Positions 19,824-28,258 are shown, counted from the first letter of the stretch. The stretch: DNA of 41,464 nucleotides from Clostridiaceae bacterium (GCA_012840395.1 DULL01000009.1:1-41464), one strand, 5' to 3'. A program made the numbers and translations. Notes: a model not told the origin generated them from the letters alone.

Positions 19824-20132
19824 CTACTGAATAAATTTTTTTAATTCAGGATAATTATCTATAACAAATTCAGCTCCTGCCATCACCATTGCGAATAATG
19901 CCAACAATATTACCAGTACAATGGCTCCCACATCATATTTCATAGGTTCATCCTTTTTTCCTGCGAAAAATACCAGCATTTCGATTCCCATAAGGACAAG
20001 TATAATAGGCCATAGTGAAAAGATAAACCTATAATCCATATCCGGTAAAAATATACGGGTTAAAAACAAAAGTCCGAAACCTACAAGCACTATACCTGCT
20101 GTAAGAGTGCCTACCCTACGGCCTTTAAACAT
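19824..20132 (-). CDS. Three-helix membrane protein (LiaF/DUF5668-like), ECF operon
   Basis: This small integral membrane protein has 102 residues from the ATG at 20132. Three hydrophobic segments are visible: GTLTAGIVLVGFGLLFL, FSLWPIILVLMGIEMLVFF and AIVLVILLALFAMVMAG. The pattern resembles the N-terminal membrane part of LiaF-type envelope-stress proteins, but I see no cytoplasmic LiaF domain. I preferred this start over an in-frame one 10 codons earlier because GAGGAG lies 10 nt upstream. The gene overlaps the preceding one by 8 nt. A part in envelope sensing with the sigma factor is inferred from the operon alone. Confidence 0.7.
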   Translation of the reverse strand: MFKGRRVGTLTAGIVLVGFGLLFLTRIFLPDMDYRFIFSLWPIILVLMGIEMLVFFAGKKDEPMKYDVGAIVLVILLALFAMVMAGAEFVIDNYPELKKFIQ

Positions 20133-20649
20133 CTCTGTCACACTCCTCTTTTTTAACTGCAATAAGCCGGATTCCTATCAGTATTATTACGATTCCAATT
20201 ACAAATTGTGGGAAAACCCTGGTGATGCCACGAATAAATCTGTATATATCTTCAGGGATATAATTCCACAAACTAAGCATAATATTGTTCAAAATAAGGT
20301 ACACACCAAAAATTATTAACAAAATGCCGGCATATAATCCCTGTTTTTTAAAAATAAAACCACAATTTTTCATTATACTGTCAAGTGAGAATAAAAAAGT
20401 ATCTTCATACTGGGCAAATTCCTCATCACTTGAATAATATTTATTTATGCAATCAAAGAATGAATAAAACCAAAGAATCGGCAGGATAAAAAGCAGTGGG
20501 CCAATATTTAGCCAGCTTGCAATAAAGATAATAAGGAAGAAAGCTGACATCAGTGAAACTCCTATTTTCATAAAGCCCATAAACATATGTCCTGCTCCGG
20601 GCAAAAGTGAAAATACAAATGTAAAAAACTTATTCTTCTTCTGTCTCAT
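20125..20649 (-). CDS. Four-helix membrane protein of unknown function, ECF operon
   Basis: A 174-residue polytopic membrane protein. The N-terminus has a PGAGHMFMG segment, a PGxGxxxxG pattern like that of TM2-type small membrane domains. Hydrophobic stretches lie at about 25-47, 49-65, 104-124 and 145-165. A soluble loop containing SSDEEFAQYEDTF separates helices 2 and 3. GGAGG precedes the ATG at 20649. It overlaps the anti-sigma gene by 20 nt and the next gene by 8 nt, so all four genes of this operon are translationally packed. Molecular function is not known. Confidence 0.75.
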   Translation of the reverse strand: MRQKKNKFFTFVFSLLPGAGHMFMGFMKIGVSLMSAFFLIIFIASWLNIGPLLFILPILWFYSFFDCINKYYSSDEEFAQYEDTFLFSLDSIMKNCGFIFKKQGLYAGILLIIFGVYLILNNIMLSLWNYIPEDIYRFIRGITRVFPQFVIGIVIILIGIRLIAVKKEECDRDV

Positions 20650-21127
20650 TTAATGATACCTCCATATTTAAAATTTTTTGTGAGAAATCCTTTAATCCTG
20701 TATTTATATCATTAATATAATCAATCAGCTTTTGTTCTGATGTATTAAATCTTTCAGCATATCTTTCAGGATACCTTTCAGTATAATTAATTGCATTTGC
20801 GTAGAAATCCAGGAAACCTGAGAATATAATTGCCAAAGAAGCACAAACAGCAACTGCAACTCTGAAGGAGTAAAACAAAAGTTTTTTGTTATTCCTGTTT
20901 TCTTCGGGAGCAGAAGGCAGTTTTCTCATTATTTCATCAGCAAAACCCGAAGGTACTTTCTTCAGTTCTGAATCCATAAAGCTTCCGGAAAAAGCTTCTG
21001 CACAGTATAGACATTCGGCTATATGTGATGTTGCCTGTAATAGTTCATCTTCAGTTAATGCGCCTTTTTTGAGGGCTTCCAGTGCGAAACCGGCCAAATG
21101 TCCATTCTCATCAAATATTTCTTTCAC
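20630..21127 (-). CDS. Zinc-finger anti-sigma factor (ZAS type), membrane-anchored
   Basis: This is the probable antagonist of the ECF sigma factor encoded just upstream. The N-terminal cytoplasmic region has H35xxxC39xxC42 (HIAECLYC), the zinc anti-sigma signature. One transmembrane helix (about 83-107, in RVAVAVCASLAIIFSGFL) leads to a tail of about 55 residues. The GTG start at 21127 is chosen because AGGAGG lies 7 nt upstream and it overlaps the sigma stop as GTGA, classic translational coupling; an ATG six codons earlier contains the RBS itself. Length (165 residues) fits short ZAS proteins. The sensed signal is unknown. Confidence 0.85.
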   Translation of the reverse strand: MKEIFDENGHLAGFALEALKKGALTEDELLQATSHIAECLYCAEAFSGSFMDSELKKVPSGFADEIMRKLPSAPEENRNNKKLLFYSFRVAVAVCASLAIIFSGFLDFYANAINYTERYPERYAERFNTSEQKLIDYINDINTGLKDFSQKILNMEVSLNETEEE

Positions 21128-21639
21128 ATATATTCCTCCTTCCATAAATCTCTTAATAGCTTCTTTGATCTTGTCAGCCGGGTCTGAAGTGTTTTCAGGT
21201 TTTCTCCGGTATCTCTTGCAATATCCGATAATTTCCTGTTCTTACAGAAATAATTTATTGATACTGTCCTGTAGGGTTCTCTTAATTTATTGCACAAATA
21301 AAAAACCCTGTTTTCAGAATCCGTATTTATTACAACAGTTTCCGGTAATTCCTTATTATCCTGTATGTCTTCAATATCCGCTTCAGACAGGCAGGTTATA
21401 TTCCTGGCAGGACTCTTTAGATAATCTCTGCACTTATTTGCAGCTATGGTGGTTAACCAGCCTTTAAAGTTCTTACCGTCAAAATTGTCAATGTTATTAT
21501 ATGCAGACAAAAAAGTTTCCTGGGCCAGGTCCTCTGCGTCAAAATAATTTCTGGTAAAAGAAAGGCAAATAGTGAAGACTAAGTTTTCATACTGCTTTAC
21601 TAATTCTATGAATTGTTCTTTCTTTATAATCTTCACCAT
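21124..21639 (-). CDS. ECF-family RNA polymerase sigma factor
   Basis: A 171-residue alternative sigma factor. Region 2 lies at about 11-77, with the -10 recognition helix DAEDLAQETFLSAYNNI followed by WLTTIAANKCRDYL. Region 4 lies at about 108-165, with the helix-turn-helix KLSDIARDTGENLKTLQTRLTRSKKLL. There is no region 1 or 3, as in ECF sigmas. The ATG at 21639 has only AAAGG directly against it, so a GTG one codon later is also possible. It is the first gene of a four-gene operon with its anti-sigma and two membrane proteins, suggesting an envelope-stress regulon. Targets are not visible. Confidence 0.92.
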   Translation of the reverse strand: MVKIIKKEQFIELVKQYENLVFTICLSFTRNYFDAEDLAQETFLSAYNNIDNFDGKNFKGWLTTIAANKCRDYLKSPARNITCLSEADIEDIQDNKELPETVVINTDSENRVFYLCNKLREPYRTVSINYFCKNRKLSDIARDTGENLKTLQTRLTRSKKLLRDLWKEEYM

Positions 21640-21733
21640 CCTTTGTATATCTTATTTCCTCTTCATTATAACACCTATGTTCAAAAGAATATTTTTCGAT
21701 TGTAGGATAATTTACTTACATCTACGCTGTTTC

Positions 21734-21822
21734 AACGAGGCGTATCTTTTTTTCATTATCTGAACGCCAAATCGGCGTCTGCCACCTGCAGGATACATTT
21801 TGCCGCCTCGTTATATATAACG
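21734..21822 (-). other. Structured intergenic element, possible non-coding RNA or mobile miniature repeat
   Basis: Outer arms AACGAGGCG (21734-21742) and CGCCTCGTT (21804-21812) are perfectly complementary. Inside are GTATC/GATAC (21742-21746, 21792-21796), an ACGCC/GGCGT hairpin (21764-21778) and a CTGC/GCAG hairpin (21779-21791). It ends in the perfect 14-nt palindrome CGTTATATATAACG (21809-21822). The nested stems suggest a folded RNA or a small mobile repeat. I could not match it to a known riboswitch. The strand is assigned by the neighbouring gene and is uncertain. Confidence 0.5.
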
Positions 21823-21832
21823 ATTCACATAA

Positions 21833-21862
21833 AAAAAACTCTTCAAAGTTGAAGAGTTTTTT
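21833..21862. terminator. Rho-independent terminator of hisS-aspS
   Basis: ACTCTTCAA (21838-21846) pairs with TTGAAGAGT (21849-21857), flanked by an A tract and a T tract. On the minus strand it ends in eight T residues and lies about 120 nt after the aspS stop. Confidence 0.85.
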
Positions 21863-21982
21863 ATTCATTAATTATATAATAATATATTGTGTCAGCTTTT
21901 TTAGCATATGCGTGACTTAATAATACCGAAGTTTCGTTAAGTGCGAATTATATAATCTATACGTAATCAGCAAAAACTGCGT

Positions 21983-23776
21983 TTATTTTATCTCAGCTTC
22001 TACAGTTCGTATATAAAGTTCTCTTAGCTGCTTGGGATCAACTGTACTGGGTGCATTGGTCATCGGATCTGAAGCATTCTGAATTTTCGGGAATGCTATT
22101 ACATCACGAATGGAATTTCTTCCTGCCATGAGCATAACCAGCCTGTCTAATCCGAAGGCCAAGCCGCCATGAGGTGGTGTTCCATATTTGAATGCTTCAA
22201 GCAGGAACCCAAATCTATCCCAGGCCTGTTCCTGTGTAAACCCTAGAAGCTTAAACATTTTTTGCTGAATTTCCTGGCTGTGTATTCTAATACTTCCTCC
22301 GCCCAATTCAACTCCGTTTAATACCATGTCATATGCCTTGGCACGGACTCTTCCAGGGTCTGTATCGAGATACTGGATATCTTCATCCATGGGTGAAGTA
22401 AAGGGATGATGTTTTGCTACCCAGCGTTTTTCTTCTTCACTGTATTCAAGAAGAGGAAATTCAATTACCCACAGGAAGTTAAACTTGTCTTTTTCAATAA
22501 GGTCAAGTCTCCTTGCCAGTTCAAGCCTCAGATGTCCTAAAGCATCAAATACAATTTCATCTTTATCTGCTACAAAGCATAGTAAATCTCCTGGCTCGGC
22601 TTTCATTCTTTCCAGTATGGATTTTATTTCTTCATCTGTGAAGAATTTTGTTATGGCAGACTTAAGTTCATTTTCTTCTACAACTATCCAGGCCATTCCT
22701 TTTGCTTTGAAAGTCTTAACAAAATCTATCAGGCCGTCAATTTCCCTTCTGCTAAATTTCCTTCCACAACCTTTTGCATTAATTGCCCTGACACTTCCAC
22801 CTTTTTTTACTGCATCAGAAAATACTTTAAATCCGCATTCAGCAACCAGATCGGATATATTAACCAATTCAAGCCCGAATCTTGTATCAGGCTTGTCTGT
22901 ACCAAACCTGTCCATAGCTTCTTTATATGTCAACCTGGGGAATTTATAGTTCAATTCTATTCCTAAGGCTTCTTTAAAAGCTCTTTTTATGAACTCCTCA
23001 TTTATTTCCAGAACGTCTTCTACATTGACAAAAGACATTTCAATATCTATCTGAGTAAATTCAGGTTGCCTGTCAGCTCTTAAATCCTCATCCCTGAAAC
23101 ATTTTACTATCTGGAAATACCTGTCGAAACCTGATACCATAAGAAGCTGTTTAAATATCTGAGGTGATTGGGGCAAAGCATAAAACTTTCCAGGGTGTAC
23201 CCTGCTGGGCACAAGATAATCTCTTGCTCCTTCCGGAGTACTTTTTGTGAGCATGGGAGTTTCTATCTCAATAAATCCCTTCTCATCAAAATAATCTCTT
23301 GCAATTTTTGCAACACGGTGCCTGAGCATAAGATTTCTTTGCATATCAGGCCTTCTAAGGTCCAGATACCTATACTTAAGTCTTAATATTTCGCTTATGT
23401 CTGAATCTTCCTCTATATATATGGGAGGGGTTTCGGATTTGCTGAGTATTCTTAATTCCTTAGCCACAACCTCAATCTCCCCGGTTTTTATCTTGGGGTT
23501 TACTGTCTCAGGATCTCTTTTGACAACCTGTCCAACAACAGCAATCACATACTCGCTTCTTACTGTTTCTCCCTTATTAAATACCTCCTGGCTGTTCTCT
23601 GCGCTGATTACTACCTGAAGTATTCCGCTTCTGTCTCTTAAATCAATAAATATTACTCCCCCAAGGTCCCTTCTCTTATGGACCCATCCCATAACTGTCA
23701 CTTCTTGTCCTACATTGCTAATATCCAGTTCTGCACATCTATGTGTTCTCTTTAATCCATAAATCGTATCTTCCAT
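21983..23776 (-). CDS. aspS: Aspartyl-tRNA synthetase
   Basis: This class IIb synthetase charges tRNA-Asp (and possibly tRNA-Asn in organisms using the transamidation route; which applies here cannot be told). The 597-residue protein has the N-terminal OB fold (VTVMGWVHKRRDLGGVIFIDLRD), class II motif 2 (FRDEDLRADRQPEFTQID), a bacterial GAD insertion, and motif 3 (GGLAFGLDRLVMLMAG). The start at 23776 is chosen because GGAGG lies 10 nt upstream and the protein then starts MEDTIYGLKRTHRC; 13 in-frame codons before it are not needed. It is 46 nt downstream of hisS. Confidence 0.98.
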   Translation of the reverse strand: MEDTIYGLKRTHRCAELDISNVGQEVTVMGWVHKRRDLGGVIFIDLRDRSGILQVVISAENSQEVFNKGETVRSEYVIAVVGQVVKRDPETVNPKIKTGEIEVVAKELRILSKSETPPIYIEEDSDISEILRLKYRYLDLRRPDMQRNLMLRHRVAKIARDYFDEKGFIEIETPMLTKSTPEGARDYLVPSRVHPGKFYALPQSPQIFKQLLMVSGFDRYFQIVKCFRDEDLRADRQPEFTQIDIEMSFVNVEDVLEINEEFIKRAFKEALGIELNYKFPRLTYKEAMDRFGTDKPDTRFGLELVNISDLVAECGFKVFSDAVKKGGSVRAINAKGCGRKFSRREIDGLIDFVKTFKAKGMAWIVVEENELKSAITKFFTDEEIKSILERMKAEPGDLLCFVADKDEIVFDALGHLRLELARRLDLIEKDKFNFLWVIEFPLLEYSEEEKRWVAKHHPFTSPMDEDIQYLDTDPGRVRAKAYDMVLNGVELGGGSIRIHSQEIQQKMFKLLGFTQEQAWDRFGFLLEAFKYGTPPHGGLAFGLDRLVMLMAGRNSIRDVIAFPKIQNASDPMTNAPSTVDPKQLRELYIRTVEAEIK

Positions 23777-23822
23777 AATAATAATCCCTCCATATATATA
23801 GTTGCTTAATACCATATAGTTA

Positions 23823-25085
23823 CTAAATGCACTTGTTTTTTAGCCTGTCTAATATTGAATCCAGACTTACATCCTTTTGTTCTCCGGTTTGCATGTTTTT
23901 GAGCACTGCCTTGTTGCTCTCTATTTCTTCATCTCCAAGTACTACCACTGTTCTTGCGCCTAATTTATCCGCGTATTTTAACTGAGCTTTCAGACTTCTT
24001 GCCATATGATCGGTTTCAGCTCTTATATTCTCACTTCTAAGTTTATATACAAGCTTTTCAGCAAATTTTCGGGCATTTTCACCTATCACTGCCAAGAATA
24101 TATCTAATTTTTCAGGTTCAGGTATATTCACACCCCTGCTGTCCATCTCAAGAAGCAGCCTTTCTATTCCAAGGGCAAATCCTATACCTGGTGTCGGAGG
24201 GCCTCCGCAAATTTCTACCAATCCGTCATACCTTCCGCCTCCGCAAATTGTTCCCTGAGTGCCTACATTTTTTGAAACATATTCGAAAACTGTCTTTGTA
24301 TAATAGTCCAGCCCTCTAACAATATTTTTATCTACATTATATTTTATATTAATATTGTCCAATCCTTCTTTTAATCCTTCAAAATGTTCTTTACAAGTAT
24401 CGCAGACATTGTCCAGCAATGCAGGGGCACCCATGGCATATTCCCTGCATTTTTCTTCTTTACAGTCCAGGAGCCTTAATGGATTTCTGCTGTATCTGGT
24501 TTTACAGTTATGGCACATATCATTGATATAAGGCTTAAAATATTCCAGCAGCTTCTTATTATATTCTTTTCTGCATTCAGGACATCCTAAACTATTTATA
24601 TTCAATTCTATATCTTTAAGGCCAAGTCTTTTGAATAAAACATCCAGTATGCTTATAACTTCTACATCTATTGAAGGACCGGGCGCTCCAAAGGCTTCTA
24701 CTCCAAATTGATGGAATTCCCTGTATCTTCCCTTTTGAACATTTTCATATCTGTAAGCGGAAATATTATAGTATAATTTGACAGGTTGAGCCATGGAAGC
24801 CATTCCGTTTTGGATATAACTCCTCACCACTCCGGCAGTTCCCTCAGGGCGCAGTGTAAGGCTTCTTCCGGCTTTATCAAGAAAAGTATACATTTCCTTT
24901 TGAACTATATCCGTGGTATCTCCCACGCCTCTTTCAAACAGTTCAGTATGTTCAAATACAGGTATTCTGATTTCCTTATAACCGAACTTATCACATACTT
25001 CTGTTATAATTTTTTCAATATACTGCCACTTGTAAATTTCATCCGGCAATATATCTCTTGTGCCTTTTGGAGCTCTTGTAAGCAT
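23823..25085 (-). CDS. hisS: Histidyl-tRNA synthetase
   Basis: This class II synthetase charges tRNA-His. The 420-residue protein begins MLTRAPKGTRDILPDE. Motif 2 contains YRYENVQKGRYREFHQFG, and the histidine-specific segments GLDYYTKTVFE and GGGRYDGL are present. A C-terminal anticodon-binding domain follows (LDIFLAVIGENARKFA onward). A zinc-like set of cysteines (CPEC, CHNC, CKEEKC, CDTC) sits in the insertion domain. GGAGG at 5-6 nt supports the ATG at 25085 over one four codons earlier that contains the RBS. It has its own promoter and is followed by aspS. Confidence 0.98.
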   Translation of the reverse strand: MLTRAPKGTRDILPDEIYKWQYIEKIITEVCDKFGYKEIRIPVFEHTELFERGVGDTTDIVQKEMYTFLDKAGRSLTLRPEGTAGVVRSYIQNGMASMAQPVKLYYNISAYRYENVQKGRYREFHQFGVEAFGAPGPSIDVEVISILDVLFKRLGLKDIELNINSLGCPECRKEYNKKLLEYFKPYINDMCHNCKTRYSRNPLRLLDCKEEKCREYAMGAPALLDNVCDTCKEHFEGLKEGLDNINIKYNVDKNIVRGLDYYTKTVFEYVSKNVGTQGTICGGGRYDGLVEICGGPPTPGIGFALGIERLLLEMDSRGVNIPEPEKLDIFLAVIGENARKFAEKLVYKLRSENIRAETDHMARSLKAQLKYADKLGARTVVVLGDEEIESNKAVLKNMQTGEQKDVSLDSILDRLKNKCI

Positions 25086-25163
25086 TTTTACCTCCATTTA
25101 CATTAAATAAATGTACTTATACACTAAATTAATGTTCTTCATTAAATGTTCTTCATTCTTGTT

Positions 25164-25192
25164 ATTTTAATTATGCATGAAGATATTGTCAA
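25164..25192 (-). promoter_or_regulatory. Sigma-A promoter of hisS-aspS
   Basis: On the minus strand TTGACA (25192-25187) and TAAAAT (25169-25164) are separated by exactly 17 nt, about 80 nt upstream of hisS. No T-box signature was found in the short leader. Confidence 0.8.
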
Positions 25193-25216
25193 TATAAATC
25201 GAAATTATTGAAGTCT

Positions 25217-25250
25217 GCCCATATGGGTTTTTTATATAACCCATATGGGC
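25217..25250. other. 13-bp perfect hairpin between murI and hisS, each arm itself palindromic
   Basis: GCCCATATGGGTT (25217-25229) and AACCCATATGGGC (25238-25250) pair perfectly over an 8-nt loop. Each arm contains the palindrome CCCATATGGG. It starts about 25 nt after the murI stop and may end that operon, but no T tract follows on the minus strand. Confidence 0.65.
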
Positions 25251-25275
25251 TCGCAGATAGCGCACTGAGTAATAT

Positions 25276-26064
25276 TTATCTTGCTGCAACGGGATTGTAT
25301 AAAAGTTCTTTAAAGCTTTCTCTTTTCTTTTTGTCCCATGTACTATTCCCTGAAGTATGAAAAACTATTTCTCCTGCCTTGGTTGTGCCTTTCTTCAGCA
25401 GCCCCTTTTCTTCCATTATATTCCTCATATGCCTTACTGTGCCTGCACTTCCGTCTATTATATCAACATGTATTGGTAAAATCTCTCTGAAATAATTATA
25501 GTACAAAGGGTAGTGGGTACATCCCAAAACCACCGTGCTATAATTATCAAATTCAAAAGCCGAGAGTTTCTCCTTAAGATAGGGTTTTATTACATGAGGC
25601 CTGAACTCCAGCTCTTCAGCAAATGATACCAGTTCAGGCAGCGGCAGGTAATCAACAATATGCTCCTGGTCAACTTTTGACACAAGGTTTTGGAACTTTT
25701 CTTCCTTAAGAGTAAGGGAAGTAGCCAATACAAGAATACGTTTTCCTTTACAACCGTTTTTGTCCACCGCTTGTTTTACCGCAGGTTCCATCCCTATGAC
25801 CGGAAACCGGTATATTTTGCGCAGATCCTCTATTGCTATACTGGTTGCTGTATTACATGCTACTACCAGCAACTTCAGCCCCTGTCCAACCATATATTCT
25901 ACTGCTTCCAGGATATGTTTTTTCACTTCTTCCTTAGGTTTCATGCCATAGGGTACATGAAGAGTGTCCGCATAGTAAAAATAATCCTCATAAGGCAATA
26001 ATTTTAATGCTTCTCTAAGGACGGTTATACCTCCTATTCCAGAATCAAAAAAACCTATCTTCAA
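25276..26064 (-). CDS. murI: Glutamate racemase
   Basis: It converts L-glutamate to D-glutamate for peptidoglycan. The 262-residue protein begins MKIGFFDSGIGG and has the two catalytic cysteines Cys70 (VVACNTATS) and Cys182 (VLGCTHYPL). Length is normal. The start codon is TTG at 26064, overlapping the hemZ stop as TTGA, with AGGTGA about 9 nt upstream, so translation is coupled to hemZ. Its location between hemZ and hisS is not the commonest arrangement for this gene cluster. Confidence 0.95.
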   Translation of the reverse strand: MKIGFFDSGIGGITVLREALKLLPYEDYFYYADTLHVPYGMKPKEEVKKHILEAVEYMVGQGLKLLVVACNTATSIAIEDLRKIYRFPVIGMEPAVKQAVDKNGCKGKRILVLATSLTLKEEKFQNLVSKVDQEHIVDYLPLPELVSFAEELEFRPHVIKPYLKEKLSAFEFDNYSTVVLGCTHYPLYYNYFREILPIHVDIIDGSAGTVRHMRNIMEEKGLLKKGTTKAGEIVFHTSGNSTWDKKKRESFKELLYNPVAAR

Positions 26065-27569
26065 GATTTCTCATCACCTTTTGCACATAACAGTTTTTTC
26101 TTCCGCTCCAGCATTTCAGGTATCCTTTTTATATACTCTTCTACATTCTTGACATTAAAAGCCCTCTCTATTCTGTTTTCCTGAGGATACACCACTTTGG
26201 TGACCGCTCCTGCCCCAAGGGCTATTATAGTCTGCTTCTCCTCCATAATCTGAACATTGTATATGCACTCATAGCCCGGTTTGCTATAGCCTACATTCTC
26301 CAGATTCCCAAGTATGTTTTTCTGGCGGTATAAATAGTAGGGATGCATGCCAAGGTTTTTGGCGTGCTTATACGCCAAATCCATCATATCTGATGCTTCC
26401 TGGTCTGAAATCATTTTATATTTCTCCCTTTCCTCCTTAAACCTGGATGCCCTTTTTACCGCCATAGCATGTACTGTAACAGCTTCAGGAGATAATTTGC
26501 CAATTTCTTTTAATGTATTCTCAAACATTTGAAGATTTTCACCTGGAAGGCCGGTTATGATATCCATATTTATGTTATTAAATCCAACCTCCCTGGCAAG
26601 AGTAAAGGCTTCCCGTATACTGCTGGCTGTATGGTTTCTTCCTATTGCAAGCAAGGTTTCATCATTCATGGTCTGGGGATTTATACATATTCTGCTTACC
26701 TTGCTGCCTTTAATAATTTCTAGTTTCTCTTTATTAATTGTGTCAGGCCTGCCTGCTTCAAAAGTATACTCATCCACATCTTCTGTATTAAAACTTAAGG
26801 CTGTTAGCTCCAGCAGTCTTTCCAACTGGTTACAATCTATTGAGGTAGGAGTGCCTCCCCCTATATATATACTTTGCAGCTTAAGAGAATTATTCTCCAA
26901 TATTTCTTTTACGCCCTTCATTTCTTCATGAAGAGCCGATAAATAACCATCTATCAGATGCCTGCATTTATCTATGGAATTTGAAGTAAAGGAGCAATAG
27001 AGGCATCTTGTAGTACAGAAAGGTATTCCGATGTACAGGCTTACGGTGTCCGGATATGCTGTATCAAGTATCCTTTTCTCGGTTTTTGCTACTTCATACA
27101 AAAGATTTGCTTTTTTGGCAGATACAAGGTAATTCTTCTGAAGTTTTTCCAATACTTCATATTCATTATATCCATTTTCCAGCATTTCATGGACTATTTT
27201 TGAAGGTCTCACTCCGGTCAGTGTTCCCCAGGGAGATTCTTTTCCGGATATTATAGATAAAGCTTTATATAGTTCTTTTTTTAAATATTGTTTTTTTAGC
27301 TTTAATCCTTCACGTAACCCTTCTTCAGGTATTTCTATTAAAGTATCGAAATCTTTTCCTTTTATATCTTTTCCTTTTATAGAAAGTATAAAGGTGCGGC
27401 AGTTTTTATTATTTTCCACCCATGTTCTTAGTAGGACTGTTTCCCCGGAAATTTCTTTTACTGCCTTATCATCTGTAAGCCTGCAAGTTTGCTCTTCTTT
27501 GAAAAACAATCTTATAATATCAGCTATTTCATATTCATATAGATCAGTGTCATATTTTAAATATATCAT
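26061..27569 (-). CDS. hemZ: Oxygen-independent coproporphyrinogen III dehydrogenase HemZ (radical SAM)
   Basis: HemZ is a radical-SAM protein of the HemN superfamily, first described in Bacillus subtilis and thought to oxidise coproporphyrinogen III without oxygen. The 502-residue protein has an N-terminal extension of about 175 residues typical of HemZ (with WGTLTGVRPSKI), then C185xxxC189xxC192 in IPFCTTRCLYCSF, then IYIGGGTPT and DIITGLPGE. GGAG precedes the ATG at 27569. With HemW it makes two HemN-like enzymes in this window; which one, if either, makes heme here is unproved. Confidence 0.93.
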   Translation of the reverse strand: MIYLKYDTDLYEYEIADIIRLFFKEEQTCRLTDDKAVKEISGETVLLRTWVENNKNCRTFILSIKGKDIKGKDFDTLIEIPEEGLREGLKLKKQYLKKELYKALSIISGKESPWGTLTGVRPSKIVHEMLENGYNEYEVLEKLQKNYLVSAKKANLLYEVAKTEKRILDTAYPDTVSLYIGIPFCTTRCLYCSFTSNSIDKCRHLIDGYLSALHEEMKGVKEILENNSLKLQSIYIGGGTPTSIDCNQLERLLELTALSFNTEDVDEYTFEAGRPDTINKEKLEIIKGSKVSRICINPQTMNDETLLAIGRNHTASSIREAFTLAREVGFNNINMDIITGLPGENLQMFENTLKEIGKLSPEAVTVHAMAVKRASRFKEEREKYKMISDQEASDMMDLAYKHAKNLGMHPYYLYRQKNILGNLENVGYSKPGYECIYNVQIMEEKQTIIALGAGAVTKVVYPQENRIERAFNVKNVEEYIKRIPEMLERKKKLLCAKGDEKS

Positions 27570-27600
27570 CTAGCATTTCTCCAATATTAAAGAAAGAGGC

Positions 27601-28212
27601 TTAAAAGAAAGGATTATTCACCCTCTCATACCCAATGGTAGAAGTAGTCCCATGTCCAGGATATATCTCAACATTGTCCTCTAAAGCCATAAGCTTGTTA
27701 TATATTGAATTCATCAGGTCTTCATGATCTCCCCTGCCCAGATCCGACCTTCCTATTGACATCCTGAACAGAGTATCCCCTGTGAAAACTTTATTTCCTA
27801 CCTTTATACATATACTGCCTTCAGTATGCCCTGGAGTATGTATTATTTCAAGTTCAAGATTGCCAACCTTTAGGATCTGACCGTCTTTTAACAATACATC
27901 TGCATCTCTGTAAGTTTCATTGGCGCCAAACAGGGAAGCTCCGTTTGCCCAACTGTCGCTAAGGGCCGCCGCATCTTTTTCATGTACGGCAACCTGGGCC
28001 CCTAGTTTATCCCGTATTTTATCCATTGAGCATATATGATCCAGGTGGGCATGGGTTAAAATAATGTATTTTATTTTAAGGCCTGATTCTTCAACCATAT
28101 TCAGTATATCTCTGCTGCTGGCTCCAGGATCAATTATTACCCCTTCACCTTCATCTCCTATCAAATAGCAGTTTGAACCAAGCATTCCTGTATTAAGCCG
28201 TTTATATATCAT
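27601..28212 (-). CDS. Metallo-beta-lactamase-fold hydrolase (glyoxalase II-like)
   Basis: A 203-residue metal-dependent hydrolase. The HxHxDH motif is THAHLDH (His54, His56, Asp58, His59), with later metal-ligand segments HTPGHTEGS and FTGDTLF and a final PGHG. This is the short family related to hydroxyacylglutathione hydrolases, but no glutathione-binding C-terminal domain is present, so glyoxalase II activity should not be assumed. GGAGG lies about 6 nt from the ATG at 28212. It lies between dtd and hemZ in the relA operon, a common clostridial position. Confidence 0.9.
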   Translation of the reverse strand: MIYKRLNTGMLGSNCYLIGDEGEGVIIDPGASSRDILNMVEESGLKIKYIILTHAHLDHICSMDKIRDKLGAQVAVHEKDAAALSDSWANGASLFGANETYRDADVLLKDGQILKVGNLELEIIHTPGHTEGSICIKVGNKVFTGDTLFRMSIGRSDLGRGDHEDLMNSIYNKLMALEDNVEIYPGHGTTSTIGYERVNNPFF

Positions 28213-28258
28213 TTCTGCCTCCGTTTATATCTCAACAAAAAATTCTACCTTGTATTTA

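Larger units (their letters stand above)
21640..21982. other. Gene-free 343-nt interval between aspS and the ECF sigma gene
   Basis: It contains, from the sigma gene outward: a perfect TATAAT on the minus strand at 21670-21665 without a good -35, the structured element at 21734-21822, the aspS terminator at 21833-21862, and about 115 nt of AT-rich sequence with nothing recognisable. I see no gene. Confidence 0.6.

Noticed and set aside
21734-21822. Known riboswitch (cyclic-di-GMP, cobalamin or similar) upstream of the sigma gene
   Set aside because: I could not find the conserved core of any class I know; it is left as an unassigned structured element.
25098-25275. T-box riboswitch upstream of hisS-aspS
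   Set aside because: No AGGGTGG...ACCGCG antiterminator signature and no specifier-like stem; only a simple promoter and a hairpin are seen.
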